Source: Corynebacterium aquilae DSM 44791
Lineage (GTDB): Bacteria; Actinomycetota; Actinomycetes; Mycobacteriales; Mycobacteriaceae
Assembly (NCBI RefSeq): GCF_001941445.1
Contig: NZ_CP009245.1
Location: 1,263,992-1,327,991, forward strand
Length of the DNA stretch: 64,000 bases
Direction of reading: 5' to 3'
Under the pieces are notes generated by a model. It saw only the letters and a list, made by a program, of their open reading frames with translations. It was not told the origin of the DNA and did no database searches. Position numbers and translations under genes: made by a program. Below are positions 9,166 to 17,010 of this stretch, piece after piece (within the stretch, counting starts at the first letter, position 1; every line of letters starts with the position of its first letter).

Positions 9166-11442
9166 TTAAGCGGGGTTGTAGGTGATGGTGTTGTGGTCGA
9201 AAAAGCGGGTGCTGTTGGTGGTGTTGGGGTTGGTGGCCGGTGGTGGGGTGGGGGTGCTGCCGGTGGGGGTTGGGGGGAGGTGGTCGCCGAAGCCGTAGCG
9301 GGTGGGGTGGTGTGTGGGGAGGGGGAGGAGGTGCCCGCGGAGGTGGTTGAGGATCGTTGCTGCGATGTAGGTGCCATCGTTTTCGCTGCTGAGGGCGAGT
9401 CCGTGGGCGAGGATGCGGATGATGGTGTCGGGGTCGTCGCGCAGGTGTGGTTGCTGGTGGTTGCGGGTGGCGTTGAGGATGAAGCGGTAGAGGTGGGCTG
9501 CGCGACGTGTTGTGCGGGTGGTGAGGCTGTGTGTTTCGGGTGTGATGGGGTTGTTGGTGGGTGGGGCTGGGGTGTTTGTGTTGCTGCCGTAGATGTCTTC
9601 GGCGGCGTTTTTCCATTCGGTGGGGGTGTGGTTGCTGGCGATGCTGCTGAGGGCGCTGAGGATGGTTTTGGCGGTGCGGCTGTCTTTTTTGTGGTTGGTG
9701 GCGCGGGCGTCGGAAAGTTGTGTGGCGCGGGTGGTGCGTGCGTGGTGGCAGTGCGCGATGACGTCCACGTGGGGGTCTGTGGGGTCGTGGGGTTGGGTGT
9801 CGTCGACGGGGAAGATGGTGGGGGCTGGGTCGATGTGGTCGACTGCTGTGTAGAGTGCGGCGAAGGCGGCGGCGATGTCGGTGGTGGCTGTGGTGGGGTT
9901 GGGTGGTGGCTGGGGCTGGGGGTGCTCGGGCAACACAGTGGCGGTGATGCGTCCGAAGGGGGTGTCGTCGGCGGTGCTGCCGGTGATGAGTCGGAAGAAT
10001 TCTTGGGTGAGGGGGCTGGCGAGGGGGCCGGTGTCGGCGATGTAGTTGTCGTACCAGCTGTCGAGGTTGCTGGCCCAGATTTTCTCGGCGGTGAAGGGGA
10101 TGATGTTTGGGTGGTCGACGGTGGCCAGGGTGTGTTCGAGGCAGGTGAGCACGTGGTCGATGCTGCCGGGTGAGGGGGCCAAAAGCGCGTTTTCTGGTGG
10201 GGGTGTGGCTTGGGCGGTCTGCGATTGGGTGGGGATGAGGTCGAGGTGGCTGTGGGTGCGGGTGTGGGTGTGGGTGGTCGGTGGTGTGGTGGTTTGTGTC
10301 CAGCTGTCGCGGGTGTGGTCCATGGCTTGGCAGATGTGTTCGGCGATGGCGCGGGGCAGGTGTTGGTGGTGTTGGGCCAGGGACCACACGATTGCGAGGT
10401 GGATGGCTTTGTGGATGTGGGTGAGGCTGAGTTGGTTGATGCGGCTGTGGATGAGCAGCCGGGCGCGGTGGAGGTGCTGTTCGCTGGGCGGCAGGAGGCC
10501 GCCGTAGTGGCAGATGGTGTGGGTGATGATTGTCAGGGCGTCCTCGGTGAATGCGCGGTGGGCATGGTCGTAGAGTTCTGGGCCGTGTGCACGCAGGTCG
10601 ATCAGTTCCTGGTAGGCGCCGCAGCTGGTGGCGAGGGTTTCGATGTCTGTGGTGCGGATCTTGGCATATGGCTGCGGTGGGGCCCACAGCCAGCCGGGTT
10701 GGCGGAAGGCGCTGATAAGGGGCAGGGTTGCGTGCATGGTGTCGGCGATGTTGTCGTCGGCGTCTTGCCAGAGGATTTCCCACCGGCCGGGGCTGTTGAT
10801 GGGGCGGGTGAGTGGGCAGTGGGGTAGTAGCTGTTGGGCGTAGCGTTGGGGGTGGACCACGGAGTCGAGTACTTGGGTGTACATGGCGAGGGTGGCGCGC
10901 AGTTCGGTGGGGTTGCCGTGGTCGGCTTGGTGGTTGGCGTAGTCGGCGATGTGGCGTAGTTGTTGGTCCAGGTCGCGGAGGAAGGGCGCGAAGATCCCCG
11001 CGGCGCTCATCAGGGGTTCGATGGCGGTGGGGTGTGCGTAGCGGAAGTGTTCGGGGTTGGTGCTGGGTCCGTAGTGGATGAAGCCGCGCCATTGGGCGAT
11101 GTCGAGCGCGCGGCGAAGCCAAGCGGGGGTTGTGGCGGCTGTGGTGATGGTTGCGGTGATGAAGTCGTGGGGGTTGTCGCGGAATTGGTCGATGTGTAGT
11201 AGTGCTGCGATGTAGGGGCGTTCGACAAGGGGGAGGCGTTGGAAGTAGTTCAGGATGTCGTTGTGGTCAGGTGGTTCGGCGCCACTGGCGTGGGGGTCGT
11301 AGGCGGTGCGGGTGCCGGTGCTGTGGGTGCGGGGGCGTTGGTGGAGGTGGCGGGCGCGTTGTTGGGCGAGGGTGCCGAGTTGTTGTGGGTTGTGGGGGAC
11401 GCCGAGTGGGCTGGTCGGTGGCGTGTTGGCGGTGGTGTGCAT
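9166..11442 (-). CDS. Unrecognised 758-aa protein (first gene of unknown cluster)
   Basis: This is a large soluble protein that I do not recognise. The start is the ATG at 11442 with AGGA 7 bases upstream. The first 50 residues are low-complexity; a mostly helical region follows to about residue 370, then a Thr/His/Pro linker, further helices, and a Pro/Asn/Thr-rich tail. A motif ALDIAQWRGFIHYGPST vaguely resembles the GWIYP segment of the 698-aa protein, so distant homology between the two is possible. His, Pro and Thr are very abundant, partly because the coding strand is extremely C/A-rich. No nuclease, ATPase or protease signature is visible. It heads the three-gene operon. Confidence 0.75.
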   Translation of the reverse strand: MHTTANTPPTSPLGVPHNPQQLGTLAQQRARHLHQRPRTHSTGTRTAYDPHASGAEPPDHNDILNYFQRLPLVERPYIAALLHIDQFRDNPHDFITATITTAATTPAWLRRALDIAQWRGFIHYGPSTNPEHFRYAHPTAIEPLMSAAGIFAPFLRDLDQQLRHIADYANHQADHGNPTELRATLAMYTQVLDSVVHPQRYAQQLLPHCPLTRPINSPGRWEILWQDADDNIADTMHATLPLISAFRQPGWLWAPPQPYAKIRTTDIETLATSCGAYQELIDLRAHGPELYDHAHRAFTEDALTIITHTICHYGGLLPPSEQHLHRARLLIHSRINQLSLTHIHKAIHLAIVWSLAQHHQHLPRAIAEHICQAMDHTRDSWTQTTTPPTTHTHTRTHSHLDLIPTQSQTAQATPPPENALLAPSPGSIDHVLTCLEHTLATVDHPNIIPFTAEKIWASNLDSWYDNYIADTGPLASPLTQEFFRLITGSTADDTPFGRITATVLPEHPQPQPPPNPTTATTDIAAAFAALYTAVDHIDPAPTIFPVDDTQPHDPTDPHVDVIAHCHHARTTRATQLSDARATNHKKDSRTAKTILSALSSIASNHTPTEWKNAAEDIYGSNTNTPAPPTNNPITPETHSLTTRTTRRAAHLYRFILNATRNHQQPHLRDDPDTIIRILAHGLALSSENDGTYIAATILNHLRGHLLPLPTHHPTRYGFGDHLPPTPTGSTPTPPPATNPNTTNSTRFFDHNTITYNPA

Positions 11443-11585
11443 GGTGTGTCCTGGCGGTGGTGTGGTGTTTTCTTGATTCGGAGTTTAGGAGCCGGTGGGT
11501 GTGTGCTTTGGGGGTTTGTCGAATGGGTGTGCGGTTGTGGTGGTTGGGAGGTTTGGTGGGCTCAGCCAGTGGGAAGACGAAAGTG

Positions 11586-11603
11586 CTAGACCAATTGGTC
11601 TGG
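11586..11603. promoter_or_regulatory. Operator-like palindrome 1: CTAGAC-N6-GTCTGG
   Basis: CTAGACCAATTGGTCTGG contains a perfect 14-bp core palindrome (AGACCAATTGGTCT). It shares the CTAGAC-N6-GTCT layout with the two copies near the OsmC promoter. It lies about 145 bp upstream of the divergent 758-aa gene and could control that gene, or assist repression of the OsmC operon by looping. Confidence 0.6.
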
Positions 11604-11772
11604 TTAGGGGTTGTGGTGCGGGTGTGCGGGCGCTGTTTTTGGGGTGGTGGTGGGATGGCGCGTGGGGTGATTGTTGTTTTTTTGGGGTGGGATTTTCTTG
11701 GATGCTCGAGGGGGTCATAAGTGCAGCTAGTGAGGATTTCTGCGTGGCTATCGGGGTGGGGATTGCGCCCCT

Positions 11773-11792
11773 TCTAGACAGCTAGGTCTAGA
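11773..11792. promoter_or_regulatory. Operator-like palindrome 2: TCTAGAC-N6-GTCTAGA
   Basis: Perfect 7-bp arms (TCTAGAC/GTCTAGA) flank six bases. Its centre is 34 bp from the centre of the third copy, about three helical turns, so two regulator dimers could sit on roughly the same face. It lies just upstream of the -35 box of the OsmC operon. Confidence 0.75.
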
Positions 11793-11797
11793 AAATT

Positions 11798-11826
11798 TTG
11801 AAATTAACTAGACAGTTTGGTCTAGG
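11798..11826 (+). promoter_or_regulatory. Promoter of the OsmC operon (TTGAAA, 17 bp, TCTAGG)
   Basis: The -35 TTGAAA at 11798-11803 is followed by a 17-bp spacer and the -10-like TCTAGG at 11821-11826. The third palindrome covers the spacer and most of the -10 box, the classic position for a repressor. TAGGGT at 11833-11838 is an alternative -10. Confidence 0.5.
11808..11825. promoter_or_regulatory. Operator-like palindrome 3: CTAGAC-N6-GTCTAG
   Basis: CTAGACAGTTTGGTCTAG has perfect 6-bp arms and overlaps the predicted promoter of the OsmC operon. The arm sequence resembles operators of NemR-like TetR repressors as I remember them (TAGAC...GTCTA). No TetR or MarR gene lies next to it in this window, so the cognate regulator must be elsewhere. 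Confidence 0.75.
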
Positions 11827-11972
11827 TGTGTGTAGGGTGAGTGTCACGCGGAAGCGAGACGCCCCAGCACACGCTGCCCCGTCTTGCGTCATCCCTAAAC
11901 ACGATCATCTGCTTGCCCGCCCCCTCATGGGGTGCGCGGGCAAGGTTGCACAACAGCGAAAAGGAAAAAATC

Positions 11973-12521
11973 ATGTCTCAGCTCACCCCCAACCACGAAG
12001 CCGGCCAGCCGCTGGAGCCCATCGACGCCGACAAGCTCAACGCACTGGCAGCCAAGAACGTCGAAAACCCCGAAGGTGGCCGCAAGGTTATCCGCACACA
12101 CACCGAGGCCGACGGCAAGTTCCGTAACTACACCCAGATTCGCGACCTGGAGCCGGTGCTCGTCGCAGAGCCCCCGGCACTGTTGGGTGACGACACCGCC
12201 GGTAACCCCACCGAGATCGCCCAGGCCGCCCTGGCTTCCTGCATCTCCGTCGGCATCCAGGCCATCGCCACCAAGCGCGGCGTCACCCTGACCAGGATCG
12301 CCATCGACATCGAATCCGACATCGATGTCTCCCCGACCTGGGGCGTGGGCGATCTGGGTGAGCACAAGCGCCCGGGTGTGTCCGACGTGCGCGTCTCCAT
12401 CGAGCTGGAGGGCGACGCCGATCGCGAAACCCTGCAAAAGATCCACGACGACGCCATCACCTGGTCCCCGGTGGTCAACACCTACACCCGCCCGGCGAAC
12501 CTGACCTCCACCCTGAAGTAG
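11973..12521 (+). CDS. OsmC/Ohr-family protein
   Basis: OsmC-family proteins are small dimeric thiol peroxidases acting on organic hydroperoxides. The 182-aa product has the family layout: an N-terminal strand domain (RTHTEADGKFRNYTQIRDLEPVL), the helix containing ALASCISVGIQAIA with the conserved Cys, and the C-terminal WSPVVNTYTRPANL segment. The start is fixed by AAGGA before the ATG at 11973. The usual second active-site Cys in the C-terminal helix is not obvious (WSPVVNT in its place), so peroxidase chemistry may differ. It is the first gene of an operon with a flavin-dependent oxidoreductase and a flavin reductase, under the CTAGAC palindromes. Confidence 0.88.
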   Translation: MSQLTPNHEAGQPLEPIDADKLNALAAKNVENPEGGRKVIRTHTEADGKFRNYTQIRDLEPVLVAEPPALLGDDTAGNPTEIAQAALASCISVGIQAIATKRGVTLTRIAIDIESDIDVSPTWGVGDLGEHKRPGVSDVRVSIELEGDADRETLQKIHDDAITWSPVVNTYTRPANLTSTLK

Positions 12522-12540
12522 TCAGGACCCAGTATTAGCT

Positions 12541-12620
12541 GTTGCCGCACCTTCTTCTAACGCCTGCGGCAACACCCAGGGGCTTTCCCCTTGTACACAT
12601 CTGTGGGAAGGCCCCTTTGG
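12541..12620 (+). terminator. Two hairpins between OsmC and the oxidoreductase gene; partial terminator
   Basis: Hairpin 1 has 9-bp arms (12541-12549 / 12565-12573). Hairpin 2 has a 12-bp stem with one G-U pair (12578-12589 / 12605-12616), followed by only three Ts. The second looks like a weak intrinsic terminator that would set the ratio of OsmC to downstream transcripts. Confidence 0.6.
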
Positions 12621-12688
12621 CATACCTGCCACCTCACAACTTTTCTCACGCACACGCACCGAAAAAAATCGAAAAGGCCAACTCGAAA

Positions 12689-13744
12689 ATGACTGCCGTT
12701 GCCACCCACCCCACCACAGAGCTTGTCTTGTCGCCGCAGCTTTCCGAAGAAATTAGCTCCCGCGCCCACAGCGTTGATAGTGGAGAAACCTCGGGCCGAT
12801 ACATTCTGCCGCTGCTGGCACAGGCGGGATATTTCTCCCACGAGCACACCCTGCTAGATACCGCGCGCCTTGTTCGGGAGATCGCCCACAAGGATCTCTC
12901 GGTCGCTTTTAGCACCTGGGCCCACGTGATGGCCCTGACTTATATCCGCAAGGGGGCAACGCCTGCCCTGGCGGCCCTGGCCGACGAGCTGGTGCGCGGG
13001 GTGCGTCCCGGGGTGACCGGCATGGCCGCCGCCTTCAAATATGCCGCGGGCTGCGGCGATATCGAACTTCAAGCAACGGCTACCGCCGATGGGTTTGTGA
13101 TCAACGGTCGGCTCTCCTGGGCATCCAACCTGTATGAAGACGCCATCATCGTCACCGCTGCCAAAGACCAGGACGGCAACCCGTTGGTATTTGCCCTGGA
13201 TGCGGACACCTGTGGGGTGACAGTGGGCAAGCCCTTCGCGCTGCTCGGCATGAACAACACCGCCTCGACCTCGGTGGAATTTGCCGACGTGGCAATCAGC
13301 AACGAGCAGGTCATCTCCCGCGACTTTGCAGCTTTCGTTGCCGCCGTCAAACGCACCTTCGTGGTGCTGCAAACCAGCGAATGCCTGGGCCTTGCCCGGG
13401 CCTGCGCCGAAAACGCCCGTCCCCGCCTGGTCGGCGTCAACGCCACCTTCGAAGCGCAGCTCGACGAGATCGATCAGCGCCTTGCGGAACTGATTCAGCG
13501 CCAGGAAAACCTTGCCAGCGCAGCGCAGGCGACGAAAAAACAGCTCCTGAACCTGCGTCTGGATGCCGCACAGCTGGCCGTCGAAGCCGCCAACATTGAA
13601 ATCCGTGTCGCCGGTGGCGCCGGATACGCCAAGTCCACCCCGGCCTCCCGCCGCTTCCGCGAAGCGGCCTTCATCCCCGTGCAATCCCCCTCCGAAGCGC
13701 AACTGCGCTGGGAGCTCGCCCAACTGGAAAAGGAGGACGTGTAA
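12689..13744 (+). CDS. Acyl-CoA-dehydrogenase-fold flavin-dependent oxidoreductase/monooxygenase
   Basis: The 351-aa product has the acyl-CoA dehydrogenase fold: an N-terminal helical domain (LPLLAQAGYFSHEHTLLDTARLVREI), a middle beta domain (ADGFVINGRLSWASNLYEDAIIVTAA) and a C-terminal helical domain ending in the flavin-contact stretch IRVAGGAGYAKSTP. I see no typical catalytic Glu of the true dehydrogenases. The neighbour is a flavin reductase. Together these point to the DszC/SfnC-like class, which uses reduced FMN and O2 to oxidise small organosulfur or nitrogen substrates. The ATG at 12689 has GAAAAGG about 12 bases upstream. The stop overlaps the next start (TAATG). Confidence 0.8.
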   Translation: MTAVATHPTTELVLSPQLSEEISSRAHSVDSGETSGRYILPLLAQAGYFSHEHTLLDTARLVREIAHKDLSVAFSTWAHVMALTYIRKGATPALAALADELVRGVRPGVTGMAAAFKYAAGCGDIELQATATADGFVINGRLSWASNLYEDAIIVTAAKDQDGNPLVFALDADTCGVTVGKPFALLGMNNTASTSVEFADVAISNEQVISRDFAAFVAAVKRTFVVLQTSECLGLARACAENARPRLVGVNATFEAQLDEIDQRLAELIQRQENLASAAQATKKQLLNLRLDAAQLAVEAANIEIRVAGGAGYAKSTPASRRFREAAFIPVQSPSEAQLRWELAQLEKEDV

Positions 13745-14235
13745 TGTCGACTCCCGTGACGATGCGAGAAGAAGTGACTTCAGCCCAGCTGCGCAGCGCA
13801 GCCGGAATGTTCCCCAGCGGCGTCACCGTCGTGACCACCCGCGCCAACGGGGTCGACTACGGCATGACCATCAGCGCCTTTGCGTCGCTGTCGCTTGAGC
13901 CGGCCATGGTGATGGTCTCCATCGAATCCACCTCCCACACCTTGCCGCATCTGGCACCCGGCAAACCCATCGCCGTGAGCGTGCTATCCGATGTGCAACT
14001 CGAACACGCGGTGCAATTTGCCCGCCACGTCGACGACCGCTTCGCAGGGGTGCCCATCCGTCGGGAAGGGCCGGCCGATGTGCCGGTGCTTGAACAAGCA
14101 GCCGCCTACTTCGTCGGCACCGTCGCCGACTGGGCCCAAGGCGGGGATCACACCATCGTGACCATCCTGGTCGAAGACTGCGGCGTCGATGTCACCCGCG
14201 AACCCCTGCACTATCACCAGGGCCGCCTGAGCTAA
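13744..14235 (+). CDS. NAD(P)H:flavin reductase (FMN-binding split barrel)
   Basis: The 163-aa product matches the flavin reductase domain: GMFPSGVTVVTTRANGVDYGMTISAFASLSLEPAMVM is the typical N-terminal FMN-binding block, followed by a conserved C-terminal strand (DHTIVTILVEDCGVD). It should reduce FMN for the adjacent acyl-CoA-dehydrogenase-like monooxygenase. The start codon overlaps the preceding stop codon, so the two subunits are translationally coupled. The substrate of the pair is unknown. Confidence 0.88.
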   Translation: MSTPVTMREEVTSAQLRSAAGMFPSGVTVVTTRANGVDYGMTISAFASLSLEPAMVMVSIESTSHTLPHLAPGKPIAVSVLSDVQLEHAVQFARHVDDRFAGVPIRREGPADVPVLEQAAAYFVGTVADWAQGGDHTIVTILVEDCGVDVTREPLHYHQGRLS

Positions 14236-14600
14236 CCCACAGCTTTCTGCGCTTTATTGCCAGCTAATGTGAGCAACCGTGAGCAACCGTGTGTCACGGT
14301 AAGCCACGGTAAGCCTCGGTAAGACTCGGTAGGCCTCGGTAAGCCACTGCCTCTTATTGTCCGTTGCCCCCTTGAAACAAGGTCAATGACATTAAGGGGC
14401 GGTGGCATCTTTGCTTATTTGGGGGTGAAAGGGGCAGGTTGGGTGGACAAGAGGGGGTGTGCCGGCTGAGGAGTTCTCCCAGCATAGAAGCAAGATGGTG
14501 ACGGGGTGTTTGCCAGTAGTGGGGGTGTGGGTGGCACCGTGGGCCCCACATATTGCTAGACTGCAAACTGTCTTATCCAATGGGAAAAGGAGTCCACTGA
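14236..14600. promoter_or_regulatory. leuB upstream region (365 bp)
   Basis: No gene is seen here. It contains the 10-bp repeat array (14271-14350), a CCTTG-AAA-CAAGG palindrome at 14370-14382, a TAGACT -10 box at 14567-14572 giving a leader of about 21 nt, and AAAAGGAG just before leuB. The block GACTGCAA (14569-14576) recurs at 33574-33581 upstream of leuC, and CTTATCC occurs in both regions, so both promoters may share a regulator such as LtbR. Confidence 0.5.
14271..14350 (+). repeat. Eight 10-bp direct repeats (consensus aagccacggt / gagcaaccgt)
   Basis: Consecutive decamers starting at 14271 read gagcaaccgt twice, gtgtcacggt, aagccacggt, aagcctcggt, aagactcggt, aggcctcggt and a degenerate aagccactgc. 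The period is exactly 10 bp, close to one helical turn. The array sits between the flavin reductase gene and the leuB promoter. Confidence 0.9.
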
Positions 14601-15620
14601 ATGAAACTCGCTGTGATTGGTGGCGACGGCATCGGCCCCGAGGTCACCGCCGAAGCCCTCAAAGTTCTCCACGCGGTTCGCGACGACATCGAAACCACCG
14701 AATACGATCTCGGCGCCCGCCGCTACCTCAAAAACGGCGAACTGCTCACCGACGAGGATCTGGCCTCCCTGCGCGAACACGACGCCATCCTGCTCGGCGC
14801 CATCGGTGCACCCGGCAGCGTGCCCCCCGGCATCCTGGAACGTGGCCTGCTGCTGAAAATGCGCTTCGCCCTGGATCACCACGTCAACCTGCGCCCCTCC
14901 AAGCTGTACCCGACCTCCACCAGCCCCCTGGCACACCCCGGCGACATCGACTTCGTCGTCGTGCGTGAGGGTACTGAGGGCCTTTACTGCGGCAATGGCG
15001 GCACCCTGCGCGAAGGCACCCCCCACGAGGTCGCCTCCGAGGTCTCCCAAAACACCCGCTACGGCGTCGAACGCGTCGTCCGCGACGCCTTCGAACGCGC
15101 CAACAACCGCCGCAAAAAGCTCACCCTGGTCCACAAAACAAACGTGCTCGTCAACGCCGGCTCCCTCTGGCAGCGCACCGTCGACGAGGTCGCGAAGGAA
15201 TACCCAGAGGTCGCCGTCGACTACAACCACATCGACGCCGCCACCATCTACATGGTCACCGACCCGGCGCGCTACGACGTGATCGTCACCGACAATCTCT
15301 TCGGCGACATCCTCACCGACCTGGCCGGTGCGGTCACCGGTGGCATTGGTTTGGCTGCCAGCGGCAACATCGACGCCACGGGCGCGAATCCCTCCATGTT
15401 TGAGCCGGTGCACGGCTCCGCCCCGGATATCGCGGGCCAAGGCATTGCGGATCCCACCGCCGCCATCCTGTCCGCCGCCATGATGCTGCGCCACCTGGGC
15501 GATGAGGACAATGCCGTGGCCATTGAGAAGGCAGTCGCAGACGATGTTTCTGAGCGCGGCGACGCTCCGATCAAGACCACTGAAGTAGGCGACCGTATCG
15601 TCGCTAAGCTCCGTGGCTAG
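14601..15620 (+). CDS. leuB: 3-isopropylmalate dehydrogenase
   Basis: This enzyme converts 3-isopropylmalate to 2-oxoisocaproate with NAD+ and Mn/Mg in leucine synthesis. The 339-aa product starts [15 protein letters not shown]. Family signatures are visible: the NLRPSKLYP substrate loop, the [12 protein letters not shown] segment, the KTNVLVNAG lysine region, and the metal-binding block [23 protein letters not shown], a close match to the PROSITE pattern of isocitrate/isopropylmalate dehydrogenases. AAAAGGAG precedes the ATG. It is monocistronic with its own terminator. leuC and leuD lie 18 kb away with ltbR. Confidence 0.97.
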   Translation: MKLAVIGGDGIGPEVTAEALKVLHAVRDDIETTEYDLGARRYLKNGELLTDEDLASLREHDAILLGAIGAPGSVPPGILERGLLLKMRFALDHHVNLRPSKLYPTSTSPLAHPGDIDFVVVREGTEGLYCGNGGTLREGTPHEVASEVSQNTRYGVERVVRDAFERANNRRKKLTLVHKTNVLVNAGSLWQRTVDEVAKEYPEVAVDYNHIDAATIYMVTDPARYDVIVTDNLFGDILTDLAGAVTGGIGLAASGNIDATGANPSMFEPVHGSAPDIAGQGIADPTAAILSAAMMLRHLGDEDNAVAIEKAVADDVSERGDAPIKTTEVGDRIVAKLRG

Positions 15621-15642
15621 ATAGACAAGACCTGGAGCTGAG

Positions 15643-15673
15643 CAGCGGGCGCCCTGTCGTTGGGCGCCCGCTG
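15643..15673. terminator. Terminator between leuB and the esterase gene
   Basis: A 12-bp perfect GC-rich stem (15643-15654 / 15662-15673) with a 7-base loop lies between convergent genes. The T-run is poor. Confidence 0.8.
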
Positions 15674-15692
15674 TGTCGTGGGCCCAAGCGCT

Positions 15693-16892
15693 TTATAGTT
15701 GTTGCGCGGCTGCCTGCTTGTTCGCGACTTTGGCGGCGAGTTGTTCAAGCGCCTTAGGCAATGGCACGTCTGCTCCTACAATCGCGGCGGCGATCAGCAC
15801 TTCGCGCCACCACGCCACGTCGTGTCCGCCGGGAAAAGACTCATCCCTGGTGGTGATCCCGCGCAGTGCACACCTGCCTAAAGCCGCCGTCTGTGCGGCG
15901 GCGGGAAACAGCCATTCCAACTCGCCGCGGACAGCCCGCAGCCAGGGCATCCGTTCCGGCGGGGGAGTACCCGCAGCATCAGGCAGCAGTAGGCGACCCC
16001 ACGGGGTGGACGCGCAGACCGCGCCTTGGAAAAGATCGGGGTGCCGGGCGATGAGGCGGGCAGCCGCCACCCCGCCAAACGAGGATCCCGCAGCAACCCA
16101 TGAGATGGCGGGGTTTAGCGCGCGCAGCGCCTCCGCGATCTCGTCTAGCAGCCCAACATCGCCTAACAGCTCCGTTGCTCGCCCCTGAAAATCGGCGGCG
16201 TGATTCACCATCGCGACATACGAGATCCCCGCAGCGCACGCCAACCGGTTGATATCAGCGGCGCGCAGCGCGGCCCCATCAAACAGCACCAAGCCCACCC
16301 CAGCGACAGCGCCAGCGCCATCGCCAGCCTGGCAGCGCACGACGTCAATCACGCCAGGGGAGGACACCGAGTTGGTTCGAGCATCACCACACCAAGGTGC
16401 GGCAATGTGTGCACCCATGACCGTCACCGTGCCCTTGGTGGAACAGATCGACGGCCCTTTCGGGCGCAACCCCAACTGTTCACCCTGGCGGCACACCTTA
16501 AGCCACCACTGCCGCTGCGCGGCACCTTCCGGAACCACCGCAGGCTCCGGGATCGGCAGCAAGCGAACCCCACCGACCCAGCCACACGGCACACGAACCG
16601 CACAGCCATAACAATCCGTCGACGGCACCCGCTCCAAACACCCGGCCGCCAGACGCGAACGATCCGTCACCCCACCGGCCTCCAGAAAAAGACGACACCC
16701 CCGCGGCACCTCCACACCCCGCACCGCAGCCACCAACACCCACTCATCGCCACGTCTCACCACACGAGCACACAGACCCCGGGACGCGACCTCCTGGGCG
16801 ACGGCGAGCACATCGGCGCGCCACGGCACCCGATAATCCGGAATCGGCACCGGGCGAGTTCCCGGCTCCACTGGGCTGAGCGAAGAAGACAT
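15693..16892 (-). CDS. Enterochelin-esterase-like alpha/beta hydrolase
   Basis: The 399-aa product has a C-terminal alpha/beta-hydrolase domain of the Fes/esterase-D type. The nucleophile elbow is GSSFGG (in WVAAGSSFGGVAAARL), and the catalytic His is in FPGGHDVAWWREVL near the end. Such enzymes hydrolyse ferric-siderophore esters or mycolate-like esters. The N-terminal ~170 residues form a separate domain with a Cys cluster (STDCYGCAVRVPCGW) that could bind substrate. The start is the ATG at 16892; the frame continues upstream without family-like sequence. No signal peptide is visible, suggesting a cytoplasmic enzyme. The true ester substrate is not known. Confidence 0.78.
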   Translation of the reverse strand: MSSSLSPVEPGTRPVPIPDYRVPWRADVLAVAQEVASRGLCARVVRRGDEWVLVAAVRGVEVPRGCRLFLEAGGVTDRSRLAAGCLERVPSTDCYGCAVRVPCGWVGGVRLLPIPEPAVVPEGAAQRQWWLKVCRQGEQLGLRPKGPSICSTKGTVTVMGAHIAAPWCGDARTNSVSSPGVIDVVRCQAGDGAGAVAGVGLVLFDGAALRAADINRLACAAGISYVAMVNHAADFQGRATELLGDVGLLDEIAEALRALNPAISWVAAGSSFGGVAAARLIARHPDLFQGAVCASTPWGRLLLPDAAGTPPPERMPWLRAVRGELEWLFPAAAQTAALGRCALRGITTRDESFPGGHDVAWWREVLIAAAIVGADVPLPKALEQLAAKVANKQAAAQQL

Positions 16893-17010
16893 GACGCCAG
16901 TGTAGCCAACCCTCACCTGACTGCTTAATGCCGCAAAACGATGGGGGATATGTGAAAGGCATAACTCTAAAACCCAAATATGTTCCAGGCCACACGATAA
17001 AGTGTGGGGC

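Larger units (their letters stand above)
11443..11972. promoter_or_regulatory. Divergent control region (530 bp) between the unknown cluster and the OsmC operon
   Basis: No protein gene is convincing here. The region holds three copies of one palindrome (listed separately), a possible minus-strand -10 box (TCCTAAACT, about 11484-11492) for the 758-aa gene, and the plus-strand promoter of the OsmC gene. The G/T-rich skew of the cluster ends around 11,700, just before the two OsmC-proximal palindromes. Confidence 0.5.

Noticed and set aside
9155..11122. Second long minus-strand frame overlapping the 758-aa gene
   Set aside because: It is an Arg/Pro/His-rich artefact of the C-rich strand; only its last 150 codons (8702-9154) form a plausible protein with its own ATG.
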